DNA of 64,000 bases from Desmodesmus armatus. Lineage: Eukaryota > Chlorophyta > Chlorophyceae > Sphaeropleales > Scenedesmaceae. The position numbers and the translations under genes are program-made. Positions 48,736 to 61,178 of this stretch are shown one piece after another (position 1 is the stretch's first letter; each line of letters opens with the position of its first letter). Where the stretch lies: contig VIIQ02000619.1 of NCBI GenBank assembly GCA_007449985.2, forward strand, positions 124,001 to 188,000, in the 5' to 3' direction. The notes below the pieces were generated by a model, which worked only from the letters and a program-made list of their open reading frames with translations, had not been told where the DNA came from and searched no databases.

Positions 48736-49270
48736 TTGAATTTGGCAGCAGCGTTCCATGTTCATGGTCTCCTGCAGTGTTGGGGGTGCACCTACTGCTG
48801 AGTTGGTTGGTCCTTTCATTCGTTGCTGCATAAATGATGCTGCAGCCAGCAGGCTGACTAGCCAGATAGCCAAAGTGTTCCTGTGGTTGTGCAGTTGGGT
48901 GTCCCTTGATCGCATGCTTGTGTGTGTTCCCATGGTGACCCACACTCCCGAGGGTGGTAGTCAGCATCACTGCAATGGTGCGGCCTTGCTTACGTGCCCT
49001 TCAGCTGCTTGTAGATATTGAACAGGTTGCCCACAACGTCCCCTGCAAATATGTCGATTCGAGCAAACAAAAATTGGAGGTACAGTAGCAGGTCTCAAGG
49101 AAGGTCTCAACGAAAGAACCGGTAGGCCAGAAAGGCTCTCCTGCTTCAAATCAAACCACTTGCTTCCACTCTCTAGCTGTTGTTGTAGCTGCTTGTGCTT
49201 TCCAAGCCCACACAGGCTCTCCCATCGCCAAAAGTTCCCCGTAGCTCTCGCTCGGACGTCCCCCAGTTTC

Positions 49271-50060
49271 ATGACCGATATCGACACCCTCCCAGTGCTG
49301 CCCACTGGCGGATTCGGTAAGCGGGCAGCGCTGTACAGGCTCCGTGCTGGCCGGCTCGCATACAGCAACATCGACTGACCGTGCTCCCTGCTTCCATGGG
49401 CTGCAGACGCGTTCGCCGACGCTGCTGAGCAGGAGGAGGACACATCTGGAGTGGACTATGTCCACATCCGCATCCAGCAGCGCAACGGAAAGAAGAGCCT
49501 GACTACAGTGCAGGTGATGGGCTTGGCCACCCTCTTGCTGCTGCTTGGTGTGCTGCATGCCGCGTGCTGACCTGCCTTGGATGGTGGTTGCAGGGACTCA
49601 AGAAGTCGTATGACTACAAGAAGGTCCTGAAGGCCCTCAAGAAAGGTGAGGGCTGATTGACCTGGCATGCGTCTGCATGCATGCATACTGCCATGCGTGC
49701 CTCTCTACCTGTTTGGTGCAATGCACTGACACACTCACCGTTTATGTGTGTGGTGTTGCAGAGTTCTGCTGCAACGGCACAGTCGTTGATGACCCTGAGC
49801 TAGGCCAGGTGAGTTGCTGTTTGCTTGAGCTGGGCTATGGACGATGTGCACTCTGCTGCTTGCCGGTCTGCTTGTTGCCTCAACGTCATCGGTGAGGCAG
49901 CGTACGTTTCCGTTTGACTTACATATTGAGCGGTATCTGGGCCCTGCGTGGCGCTGTGCAGGTCATCCAGCTGCAGGGCGATCAGCGCAAGAACGTCCTG
50001 CAGTTTCTGACCCAGGAGAAGCTGGTTAAGAAGGAGTTCATCAAGATTCACGGCTTTTAG
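49271..50060 (+). CDS. eIF1: Translation initiation factor eIF1 (SUI1)
   Basis: Exons: 49271-49316, 49407-49513, 49594-49645, 49762-49808, 49962-50060, giving 351 bp and 116 residues with all phases consistent. The SUI1 fold is unmistakable: VHIRIQQRNGKKSLTTVQGL, YDYKKVLKALKKEFCCNGTV, then QLQGDQRKNVLQFL and a C-terminal KKEFIKIHGF. eIF1 binds the 40S subunit near the P site and enforces start-codon fidelity. The length is normal for the family (about 113 residues in animals and plants). The ATG at 49271 starts the expected short acidic N terminus. NAP1 ends 535 bp upstream on the same strand; they are separate genes. This is the most conserved gene in the window. Confidence 0.97.
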
Positions 50061-51734
50061 TCAGCGTGCCCCTCTGCAGCAGCAGCGGCAGTGCCAGCCG
50101 GCGTTTGGGTGCAGGCACAGCAGCAGCGTCTGCGGCAGTGTCAGCAGCAGTCTCCAGGGGCTCCCCAGGCGGCTGGCTCCGGCAGGCCAGTGCTGCAACA
50201 GGAGTGGATCCTGACTGGCGTGGTATCTTGTGGGTGTTACCATAGTTTACACAGTAGCAGGCAGCGCGCTGCACAGCTTGCGGTCCTGGGTCAACAAGCA
50301 GTGACAGTGGGGTGAGGGCAGGTTGGTTGTTGATTTCTCGGTGGCTTTGACAGCAGCTGTTTTGAGGGCGTCACCGTAGCACCTTTGGTACGCGGGACGC
50401 AGCAGCTGTGGGCAAAATGTAGGCATCATCAGCACAGCAGGCTGTGCACAAACTGTCGCAGCAGCAGCTCGTCAGCGTCAGCTTGGCGGGTGTCCATGTA
50501 GCAGCAGTGGAACAGCAGTGGTCAGTGGATGCTTTCCCACCCCTGTCATTCCCCTTGCCTGCGTGGCTGTGTTGTGCGACCTTTGTGCAGCCTGTTGTGT
50601 TGGCTGGGCCAGTGTGTGTTTGTGCGTGCCTTTTCAGCCACTAGGCAGGCACCCTCACCACTTGTACACTCCTTGCGTCACTGCGCAGCTGTACATGCTA
50701 TGAAGGCGTTTGGTGTTCTATCCTGCCGTCATGTGTGCGCAGCTGTGCCTGTTGGCCACCAGTTTTGCAACCAAGTGTTTTCGCCGCTGCATGAAGTGGC
50801 CTGACCATCGCTTGTGTGGCCTGTTGCCTTGCTTGACGAGTCACAGTTGGTGTGGGGGGATGCAGCTGCCAACGAGCAGGATGATCTTCTTACATGTAAC
50901 ACTACACCCTTGGTGTGCTGGGGTATGACAGTGGCTGCAACGTCTTAGCAGACAGCCAGGGGTCCTGCAGGTCTTTTTGTGCATGGGGTTATGACTCGGC
51001 CTGTGAGCGATTCTCTGTGTTGCACGTCACAAGGACAGCTGGGCACTGGCAGGTTGCAACGCCGTGCTGCAGGGACAAGGGGAGGTGCATTAGCTTTAGT
51101 CGGCTGTCCAGAGCGTACGCAACAAGCTGACGTTTAGACTGGACCAGGAGCAGCATGTCATATGTGTGTCTTGTGCTACAGCCGCAGCTGTCGTGAAGGG
51201 GCGCAGGAACATTGAGGTTGGCATGCTGGGGCACCAACAGTAGGAGTCAGGAGGGTGTGGTGAGATGTTGGCATTGTTTGGTTCAGTTCGCATGGCCATT
51301 TGGACATGACAGGTCTAAGACAGCTGTTCGTGTTGCGCTCAGCTCCACATGGATCTCTGTCTTTTCCCGCGTGCACTCCGCATTGCCATCCCATACCCAA
51401 AACCGTTCGTCGCTCCCAATACTCTATTCGTGAAGAACAAAGTTGTGATCAACTGAACGCAGCTGCCCCCGACTCCTGCAGCACACATGATGGGGATGGG
51501 GGACCAGCGCCAAGTTATACCCTAAATCGATGGACATGGATCCCCATGGTCTGCCCTTTCTAGAGAGCGATAATCATATGGATACATCTGACAGTCTGAC
51601 GGAAGAGATGCTGGATAGGTAAAACGACAGGTGTGCAGGTGTGCCAGGCTGGCCCACACCATCAGGCCACTGCCAGTGTGATGACAAGGAATCAAAATCG
51701 ATGATGCATGCAAACCTGTTCCTTCTCTCTAGGC
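50061..51734 (+). repeat. Upstream flank of the first MYND gene, duplicated at 55199-56669
   Basis: There is no gene here. This 1.67 kb and the 1.47 kb upstream of the second MYND gene are homologous in order. Matching blocks include 50520-50720 with 55500-55700 (GTGCAGCCTG, GGCCAGTG, GTGTGTTTG/GTGTGTGTTGC, CAGGCACCCT), 50830-50975 with 55825-56000 (CACCCTTGGTG, CAGCAGACAGCCA) and 51630-51735 with 56575-56670 (GTGCCAGGCTGGCCC, CGATGAT, TAGGCATGTCAGG). It probably holds the eIF1 3' UTR and the first MYND gene promoter. A TAG just before each ATG may be the acceptor of a 5' UTR intron. Confidence 0.7.
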
Positions 51735-54700
51735 ATGTCAGGCAGTGCTGTTGCTGCGTGGCAGCAAGCCATTAAGGCGCTGGAGGACTGCTGCTCAACC
51801 ACTGCCGGGCTGCTGCCGGGCAGCGCCGAGGCAGAGGCAGCATGCTACAATGCACTGTTGTTTGTTGTGCATCTCTCCCAACCTCCAGCACTTCCGAAGG
51901 CAGTATGGAAGAAGCTGGTGCAGCTCAAGGTGAGGAAAACCGCTCCTGCTGCAGGCTATGTTCAGGCAGTGTTGCCAGTTGCACACTCAGCAGCACCAGG
52001 CATGAGCAGCTTCTCAGTTCCAACCGGCTGTGTTTGTTGTCAAGCAGTTGAAACCAAGCATACCTCTGCTGCAAGCTTGAACAGCTTCGCGAGTGCATGA
52101 AAAAACAAAATGAGCCACTTCCCGCCACCTGATGCAACAGCAACAGAGGGGCAGAATGAAAGCGCGACCACACCAATGCCGACGCTGCTGTTTCTGTGCA
52201 GGTTCCCTTGCAGCTTGGCACGGCCTATGTCTCAGCATCCCAGCACAGCTGGGAGTCCCTACCTATGCGAGCAGCCTTAGGTCTGATGCTGGTGCTGGTG
52301 GGGACCGCCTTGAATGCAGGTGCAGCAGCCTGGGGCAGCCTTGGCAGCAGCATCAGACAGCAGCTGCAGCAGTCTGGGGTGCTGCAGCAGCTTACAGCAG
52401 TGTTGTCAGCAATGGCTGCAGACCTGCAGGCAGAAGCAGCTACCCTTGCTGCACCGGGTGCGGACACAGCCCGCCCTGACCTTGAGCAGTTGGTCGATGA
52501 GTCACCCAACAAGCTCGTCATGAAGACGATACGCCTTCAGGGGCACTTGATGGAGTTGTTGGGTTGTGTGACAGTGCCTTTTGGTTTCGACTTTGTGTCA
52601 AGCGCCACCTGGCTGTGGGGTCCCAATGGCCAGGTGGTTGCCGCCATGCAGTTGCACATGGCGGTGATGCAGCATGCCAGCGCGCTGGTGCAGCATGTGC
52701 AGCAGCACGCGTCACAGCAGCAGCAGGGTGCACTGCTGGGTTGCCTAGCAGCCAACTGTCAGAAGATGGAGGCATCCAAAGGCCTGCTGCTGTCGATGGC
52801 GGTCCTGTACACAGCAGCGTCAGGGATTGGGGAGCAGGCCCCCGTGCCTTTGAATGCAGCCGACAGCCTGCAAGGGCTGCTGCTGTCACCCCACACACTG
52901 CCTTACCTGGCAATGGTGATGGTGATACACGCTGCTGGCATCAGGGAGGCATTGGCAGTAAGCAGCTGTCAGAGCGGACAGAGCAGCACTGCTGGCGGCA
53001 GTGCTCCCAGCAGTAGCAGAGGGGGCAGCAGCACCGCCGGCGCAGGGCAGCAGCAGCGTGCCACTGCTGCCCCAGAAGACAACAGCAGCAGCAGTAAGGC
53101 GGCCAGCGCCTCGCGCACGGCTTGCGAGGCGCAGCTGCTACAGCTGCTGGGCTTAGCCCCTGGGGTGCTACCCATGTTCATGGATCAGCCACAGAACCTC
53201 CTTGAAGCGGCCCACAAGCTGGGCCGTGCATGCAATGTGTGCAGGACCTGCTTCCAGGCAGCTACATCTCGACTGCGGCAGCACTCGCCTTTAGCAAGAC
53301 AGCTGGAGCAGCAGCTGCAGGAACGGCAGCAGCCCGAGCGGCTGCACTTTGAGCAGCAGCTGCGGCTGCTGCTCCCAATAGCGCTGCTGTCAAGCGCTCG
53401 CCACATGCTGGCGCCCAATGCCCAAGACCTGCAGCAGCAGGTGCCGGAGGTTCCAGATGCAGCACAGCGGATGCTGCTGATTTGCAGCAGCACGCTGGAA
53501 GTGGCCGCGATGTGTAACACCTCAGGCCTGCCTGCAGCACCCCCGCCTGCTGTATGGCTGCAGGAGCTGCTGGGTGTTGTGCTGCCGCTGACAGACCAGC
53601 TGATGCGCCAGCGGCTCCCTGCACTGGCCCAGCCGACAGCAGCAGCAGCAGCGACAGGAGGAACCGCAGGAGCAAGCAGCACCCCACACCAGCAGGCCCC
53701 TGCTCCGGCAGAGGAAGCAGCAGCAACCCCAGGCACCTCGGGATGCAGCAGCAGTCAGGGCAGGGGAGACCAGCTGATGCACCAGGGGGCCCCTGCACTG
53801 GCACAGCCGACAGCATCAGCTGCACGACCTGCAGGAAGCAGCAAGAGCAGCTGTAACAGCTGGACACACGAGTTCACAGCGGCAGTGTGCGATTCCCATA
53901 TGCTGTCGCTGCTGTTGACAGTCGCTCGCAAGAGCCAAGACCTCACTTCAAACCGCAGCAGCGGTGCCAACAAGCCTGCGGCAGGTCCCGACCGTGCTGG
54001 CACAGCAGGTGCAGTGTCACCCTTGGCTGCCCGGTTTGTGGAGTTTGGGGCGGCACTTGAAGATTTGCTGCGCGCTTTCAGTGTAACACTGCAGACCGGC
54101 AGCTTCGTCAGCACGGATGCGCTGCCTTCAGGTGTGAGCGAACTGTGTAAGGATTTGCTGCTGCGCCTTCCTGGCCAGACCAGCCCTATGTTGGTGCAGC
54201 ACATGGGCCTGTGTGGGCCTGTCGTGCTGGCGCAGGAGCAGCGGCAGCTCTACAGCTTGCTCAGCACAGTGCTGAAGATGGGCCGCTGCAGGACGGCAGG
54301 GGCTGCAGCTCGGCTGTGCTGGGGTCCGCAGGCTGCAGGCAGCTGCTGCTTGGCTGCTGCACATGCAACTGTGGGGCTGCTAAATATGGCTGCAGCAGTG
54401 GGGTCAGCAGCTCCAGCAGCAGCAACAGATCAGCAGTCGCAGTCAGCGGCAGCGGCACCAGCACCAGCGGTGGCGGCAGCACCTGCAGCTGCAGCTGCAG
54501 CGGCGGCGGCAGTGGCAGCAGCGGCGACACCATCGGCAAGGGCAGCAGCACAGCAGCATCCAGTGGACTACCTGCCCAGCCTAGTGATCTTTGGGCGCTG
54601 CTGCCTGCAGTGGGCAGAGCAGCTGAGCGAGCAGACACCAGACCTGCTGTTGGGGGGGTTGATGGCAGTGCCGAGAGAGCGGCGGGTCTATCTGGTGCAT

Positions 54701-55198
54701 GGCCACAGTGCATACTTCTCATGCATTGGTTTCATTCGTCACGGGCCAGCTAGCCAGCATAAGAGCATGTTGGGAGGCTTGATAGCCACGGTGTCTCGGT
54801 GGGTCGGCGGCCTGCAGTCGCGGGCAGCCGTGACACGGTTGCAAGCTGCCGGTTGTGCGCCGCAGCAGCTGCAGCAGCAGCTTAAGGCGCTGCTGTCAGT
54901 ACACCAGGGCATGCAGCCGGAAAAGCTGACCGATGCTTCACTCGCAGCCCTTGTGCAGCAGCTGCAGGCAACGGGGATCATGCTGTGCAACATTGCAGTG
55001 CCGCACTTCTGCAACAACGCGGCCTGTGGGAACCTCAGCGGCCCCACAGAGGTGCAGCTGGTGTCGGGGCGCAGCTGCGTGTGTGCAGGGTGCCGCACGG
55101 CGCGCTACTGTGGGCGGGCCTGTCAGCGGGCCGCCTGGAGGCAGCACAAGCCTGTGTGCGAGGCACTGGCAGCGGCGGCAGCTGCCCCTGCAGAGTGA
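51735..55198 (+). CDS. MYND zinc-finger protein, tandem paralogue A
   Basis: Two exons, 51735-51929 and 52202-55198, give 1,063 residues. The N-terminal part (MSGSAVAAWQQAIKALEDCC, then LPKAVWKKLVQL) and most of the body form a helical, Ala/Leu/Gln-rich protein of unknown fold. Ser/Gln/Ala low-complexity linkers lie near 52975-53110, 53630-53850 and 54400-54550. The C terminus is a MYND finger at about residues 1002-1051: C-x4-C, then CVCAGC, YCGRAC and HKPVC. MYND fingers bind proline-rich peptides, often in chromatin or signalling adaptors. No SET or other enzymatic domain is visible, so the function is unknown. Large families of such proteins with C-terminal MYND fingers are typical of chlorophycean algae. 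It shares exon structure and start context with paralogue B downstream. Confidence 0.88.
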
Positions 55199-56669
55199 AC
55201 TATGGCACAACAGTGGGACGAGTAGCTCCCTATGCACTGTGAGAGTTGCACACAATTGCAGGCAGCGGCACACAACAGCATGCAGCGGTGGTGCTGCACA
55301 GCTGTTTTCTGGGCCAGCAACCTGGTGGTGTGTGGTGCGGGTAGACTTTATATTGGCTTGTCATCAGCTGTTTTGAAAGTGTTGCTACTGCACCCCTTGC
55401 CCATGGGGCGCAGCAGATGTGGAGGGGATGCAGGTAATTTCAGCACGGAGCGCAGCGCTTCTGATCGTCCGCTTGATGGCGTGTTGCTAGAGCAGCGGTG
55501 GAAGCAGCTACAGCCAGGGGATGCTTTTTACTTTTGGCGTTGTTCCTGGCCCTGCGCTTGGCTGTGTAGTGTCACTCCTGTGCAGCCTGCAGTGTCGGCC
55601 GGCCCAGTGAATGTGTGTGTTGCCTGCCTGTCAGTACAAGCAGGCACCCTTGCCAGCTGTACATTCTTTGCCTCATTGAGCAGCTGCGCATGCCTTGAGG
55701 GCGCTAAGGTGTGCTGTACGTTGTGTGGCGCAGCGCTGTGCATGTTGGCCAGCATTTGAGCCGCCTAGTGTCACCGCCACTGCAGGAAGTGGCCGACGAT
55801 TGCTTGGCGGTCGCATTGCTTGCGAATCACAGTTGTTGTGTGTTTTTGGGGGGCGGGGACGGGGGAGGTGCAGCTGCAAATTGCAGAATGGTGTATTGAC
55901 ATGGAACACTGCACCCTTGGTGCGCTCAGAGGAAGGGCCCTTCCTCTCAGGGGCAGAGCAAGGGTATTTTAACACCCCAGCAGACAGCCAAGGGGCCTTG
56001 CAACCCCTTCCTGCATTTGGTTCAACCCAGGTGTGGGTAATGTTCTGTAAGCAGATCTCACAGGGCAGCTTAATGTTGCAGAGTCAGCTGCTGGACAGGA
56101 CGAGGTGGCTTGCCTGAGCAAGTCAAGGCAGATGCATAGCCATCGAGAGGGGCGATGCCAAGAGGGGAAGTAACTATTCATGTGCATACCGATCTACTGC
56201 GGGTGAATTGCAACGCTGAACAGACATCACATCATTCTGATGTTGTGGGTCCAGATCCAGATCCTTGCACTCACCTGTGGTCCACCTGTGCCCACGTCTG
56301 CTTCATCCTCCTGTTGCGATACTTTGTAACTATCTACAGTGCGGAAGGTCTCAAGCTTACCGCCTGCGGTGCACTGTCCCTCCCGAAGGAGTGACCTGAG
56401 GAGTAACCCGAACTCCCATTTTGTGCTTTCTCGACCATTGCGCCGCATCCGCAGTTCGGATGCCTGCAGCTTTGTTGGATCTGAAGATCTGTAGATGCAG
56501 TAAGAGTTCAGAGGACTGCAGACTTGGGTGCACCGGCACTGAGGGCAGAGGGCAGATACCCAGGTAGGCAGGTGCGCTAGTGTGCCAGGCTGGCCCTCAC
56601 CATCTTGCCCGTGTGATGCCTCACACTGAACATCGATGATTTAAGACGTCCTGTTCCGTTGCTGTAGGC
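55199..56669 (+). repeat. Upstream flank of the second MYND gene (duplicate of 50061-51734)
   Basis: This is homologous over most of its length to the flank of paralogue A, interrupted by indels. It also contains the 3' UTR of paralogue A. No separate gene is supported. Together with the gene, the repeated unit is roughly 5 kb. Confidence 0.7.
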
Positions 56670-59600
56670 ATGTCAGGTAGTGCCGTTGCTGTATGGCAGC
56701 AAGCCATCAGGGCGCTGGAGGACTGCTGCTCATCCCCTGTGTGGCTGCTGCTGCCAGACAGCACAGAGGCAGAAGCAGCACGCCGCACTGTGATGTATCA
56801 CGTTGCTAAAGTCTTTGAGCTCGAAAGCCCTCCACTCCCGAAAGCAGTGTGGAAGAAGCTGGTGCAGCTGAAGGTGGGTGGATGGGGTTCAGCTACTACT
56901 GCTGCTGCCTGCGCTAGCTGTATGCTTCAGCACAGGCTGTGTTGCCACTTGCATAAGCTGCTCAGCACAAGGCATGAGCTATCTTTCAGTATCCAGCGCG
57001 TGTACTGGTTGACAGCCAGTTGTGCAAATCCCTACGTTGCCCTGTAGGGCAGCTTTGAGCTGCATAGGGTTGAGTGAGCCTTGCCTGGGTCCTGATGTAC
57101 CAGCCTCATGAGGCGAGGCACACGTCAGCTGACATCAGCACCACATTGATTCAATTTGTTTTAGTTTAGTACCTGCTGTTTGCTGTACAGGTTCCCTTGC
57201 AGCTTGGGACTGCTTTCACAACAGCAACCCAGCACAGCTTGAAGTCCCCTCCTGCAGAGGCCGCCTGGAACCTCCTGCTGCAGTTGGTGATGACAGCTCA
57301 GCATGCAGGTGCTGCCAGCCTTGGCAGCAGCATCAGACAGCAGCTGCAGCAGTCTGGGGTGCTGCAGCAGGTTGCAGCAGCCATGTCAGCAATGGCTGCA
57401 GACCTGCAGGCCGAAGCAGCTACCCTTGCTGGGGACACAGCCCGCCTGGACCTTGAACAGTCTGTTGCTGCCTCGCCAAACCTGATGGTCCTGAAGGTTA
57501 TTGGCCTGCAGTACCAGTTGATGTATCTGTGGGGGTGTAAGCCAGCGCTGCCGTTCGGGTTTGACTTTGTGTCAAGCGCCACCTGGCTGTGGGGTCCCAG
57601 TGGCCAGGTGGTTGCAGCCATGCAGTTGCACGTGGCGCTGATGCAGCATGTCAGCGTGCTGGTGCAGCATGTGCAGCAGCACGCACCGCAGCAGCAAGTC
57701 GGTGTGCTGCTGGGCCAACTGGCATCCAACTTTGAGGCAGCAAAGCCAGGTGGTTTGATGCTCAACCTGGCCGCTGCCCTGTGGAACGCAGTGCAATCGG
57801 TTGAACAACAGGCGAATGCAGCTGACAGCCTGCAGTTGCTGCTGCTGTCACCGCACACGCTGCCCTTCGTAGCGATGGTGCTGGTGATACACGCTGACGG
57901 CGTCAAGAGAGTGTCCGCAACCGGCGGCCGGCAGACCACAGCAAGCAGCAGCGGCAGGGCCGGCAGCAGCAGCAGCAGCAGGGGACGCAGCAGCAAAGGC
58001 GGCACCCGGCAGCAGCAGCGTGCTGCTGCCGCCAGTGCCAACAGCAGTAGCAGCAGCAGTGGGGCATGCGAGCAGCAGCTGCTACAGCTATTGGGCTTAG
58101 CGCCTGAGGTAGTGGCCATGATTCATGGATCGGATCCACCACTCAACCTTGTTGATGCAGCCCTCAGGCTGTGCATGCCCAGCACTGTGTGCACCGGCTG
58201 CATGCAGGCACAACCCCATGATTCGACGGTGGTTGTGGACTCAAGTGCAGCAGAACCTCTGGAGCAGCAGCTAGAGCAGCAGCTGCAGCAACGGCAGCCA
58301 GCAGAGCGGCGGCACTTTGAGCAGCAGCTGCGGCTGCTGCTCCCAGCGGTGCTGCTGTCTAGTGCTCGCCACATGCTGACACCCAGTGCGCAAGACCTGC
58401 AGCAGCAGCTGCCGCAGGTTCCAGATGCAGCACAGCGGCTGCTGTTGTGGAGCTGCAGCACGCTGCAACTGGCCGCGCTGTTGTGCGAAAACCAGGCCCT
58501 GCCTGCAGCACCCGCACCTGCTGTCTGGCTGCAGGAGCAGCTTGGTGAGCTGCTACAGCTGACAGACCAGCTGATGTACCAGCGGCCCCTGACACTGGCA
58601 CAGCCAGCAGCAGCAACCGCAGGAAACGCAGGAGCAAGCAGCACCCTGCACCAGCAGGCCCCTACACTGGCACAGCCAGCAGCAGCAACTGCAGGTATCT
58701 CAGGAAGCAGCAGCAGTTACAGCAGCAGGCAAGACCAGATGACACTGGCTCTGAATGCTCAGAAGATGCTGTCGATGTTACTGGGTGTTGCTCGGAAAAG
58801 CCGCACACTGCTGCTGCAGTCCAGCAGCAGCACCAGCAGCAGCGGTCCTAGCAGCACCCCAGATGCAGTGTTACCTGTAGCAGCCCGGTTTGTTGAGTTT
58901 GTGGCGGCTCTTGAGGCTGCATTGCGTGCTGTCACTCTGGCACTGCACGGCGGCCTTGACAACTCCCGTGAACTGCCTTTTGATATCAACGGGCTGTGTG
59001 CAGATGTGGCGTTGCCCCCTTATGGCCACACCAGCTGTGTGTTGGTGCAGCACATGGGCCTGTGTGGGCCTGTCGCGCTGGCGCAAGAGCAGCGGCAGCT
59101 CTACAGCTTGCTCAGCACAGTGCTGAAGATGGGCCGCTGCAAAAGCACAGGGGCTGCAGCTTGGCCGTGCTGGGGTGATCTTGCTGCAGGCAGCTGCTGC
59201 TTGGCTGCTGCGCATGCAGCTGTGGGGCTGCTGACAATGGCTGGGTCAGCAGCCTCAGCAGCAGCAACAGACCAGCAGTCAGTGGCAGTGGCAGCGGCAC
59301 CAGCAGCGGCAGCCGTGCCAGCTGCTGCAGGGGGGGCATCAGCGGCAGCACCAGCAGCAGCGGCAGCAGCACAGCAGCATCCAGTGGACTACCTGCCCAG
59401 CCTTGTGATCTTTGGGCGCTGCTGCTTGCACTGGGCAGAGCAGCTGAGCGAGCATGCACCAGACCTGCTGCTGCTGGCGTCGGGGGCGTTGCCGCGAGAG
59501 CGGAACTACCTGCGGCATATCCACAGTGCATACTTCTCATGCATTGATGCCAAGGGGCTGGCAGTTGGCCGGCGTGGAAGTGTGTTGGGTGGCTTGATAG

Positions 59601-60025
59601 CCACGGTGTCTGGCTGGGTTGGTAGCCTAGTGTCGGATGCAGCCCTGACACAGCTGCAAGCTGCGGGTTGCGCTCCGCTGCAGCTGCAGCAGCAGCTTTT
59701 AGCGCTGCTGTTAGCGCACCAGGGCACGCAGCAGGGGAAGCTGACCGATGCTTCTCTTGCAGCACTGGTGCAGCAGCTGCAGGCAACAGGGAGCATGCTG
59801 CGCAACATTGCAGTGCCGCACTTCTGCAACAACCCGGCCTGTGGGAACCTCAGCGGCCCCACAGAGGTGCAGCTGGTGTCGGGGCGCAGCTGCGTGTGTG
59901 CAGGGTGCCGCACGGCACGCTACTGTGGGCGGGCCTGTCAGCGGGCCGCCTGGAGGCAGCACAAGCCTGTGTGCGAGGCACTGGCAGCGGCGGCGACTGC
60001 CCCTGCACAGCTGGCGATAGGGTAG
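56670..60025 (+). CDS. MYND zinc-finger protein, tandem paralogue B
   Basis: Two exons, 56670-56873 and 57191-60025, give 1,012 residues. The layout is the same as paralogue A: an N-terminal MSGSAVAVWQQAIRALEDCC segment, a helical body with FGFDFVSSATWLWGP and LVQHMGLCGPVALAQEQRQLYSLLSTVLKMGRC blocks, Ala/Gln/Ser linkers, and a C-terminal MYND finger (FCNNPAC ... CVCAGC ... YCGRAC ... HKPVC). The intron lies at the identical position. Sequence similarity to A is patchy: some blocks are almost identical as DNA while linkers differ strongly in length. An internal repeat around 58590-58690 (TLAQPAAATAG twice) parallels a similar one in A. Function unknown. Confidence 0.88.
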
Positions 60026-60116
60026 TAGTAGGAAGGGTAGCTCCCCAAGCGTTGCAATGAAATAGTTGGTTTGCCTGTCAGGCACTGCCTGCATGGCATG
60101 CTGTTGGTGGTGGATT

Positions 60117-61178
60117 GTAGTAAGATCGCAGAGGCTGAAGCTGCCGTGTCTGTCAACGAAAGAAGTGGGCAGTGATGCATATGCATGTGTTGGTGGTGGA
60201 TGGTGAGCTGATCTTCACGGGCTGCCAGCCACGCGGGTGAACCCCAAAACCCTGCAACTGGTTTGTTGTGCTTCCAAGATTGGCATTGGTGTCGCACCTA
60301 GATTGCAACACACTCTGCTTGCTGCTGATCCTTGTGCTGATGCCAGAGTGTGTGCCATCATGCAGTTGATATCTTTCCATCCTCATCAGTTGGATTGTCA
60401 CTGGCACTGCATTGTTGCCCTGCTTTTGTAGCATGGCTTGAATGCGCCCTAGCAGCTGCAAGCTGAACACACCTGGCACCCAACAACACACTATTGTATG
60501 AGGCTGCCTGGCAAAGTTCAAACCCCTAACAGCATTTTCAGAGGCTCAGCCAGGTGCACTCTGGGCACTCATGATGCGTCCGCCTCAAAACCCCTTGATG
60601 GCTGCAGCTGCATGAGGACAAGTGCTTCAAAAGCGTGAAGTTGCAAACTGCAGAACAGGCCCAGACAAAACAAGGAGCATCTGCCCGGTCGACAAAGCCT
60701 GATGCAGAAACTGCACATACGTCACCATGGATTGCCGCCACCTTGTGAGTTGAATATTAGCTGTGACAATCCTGCAAGCCATCCTACACACGCCCTGGCT
60801 GCTCAAAAAGCCCGCAGTGCACCAGATGTTCACAAATCCAGCATCGTCATGTGACAACATCAAGAACATATGTAGCACAGCTGGACCATAGCCCCGCCAC
60901 CGCCAGCTACTCGCCAAAGCTTGACGCAAAAGCTGTTCCTACCAAGTTGATGCACCAGCACAGGCTGGCGACATCTGCCGTTGCCTCCTTTCAGACAATA
61001 ACGAAGGCAGCAACACAGATGGCGCGGGGCAGCAACTGGCCAGGCACCTTCATGTCACATTGAGCCAAGGGTTGGGGGCCCCAAAGCTCGTCTAGCTTCA
61101 GCTGCACATGCATATGCATCACTACCCACTTCTTTTCGTTGACAGGCACGGCAGCTTCAGCCTCTGCGATCTTACTAC
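60117..61178. repeat. Inverted repeat with ~73-bp arms around a ~915-bp interior
   Basis: Arm 60117-60189 is the reverse complement of 61105-61178 with only a few mismatches. Shared words include AAGATCGCAGAGGCTGAAGC, ATGCATATGCATGTG and AAGTGGG. No clear target-site duplication flanks it. The interior holds a minus-strand open frame (60929-60627) with no recognised domain. It could be a fold-back transposable element or a hairpin RNA locus. Confidence 0.7.

Noticed and set aside
60627..60929. Minus-strand open frame inside the inverted repeat
   Set aside because: 100 codons with no recognisable transposase or other motif; too short and featureless to call a gene.
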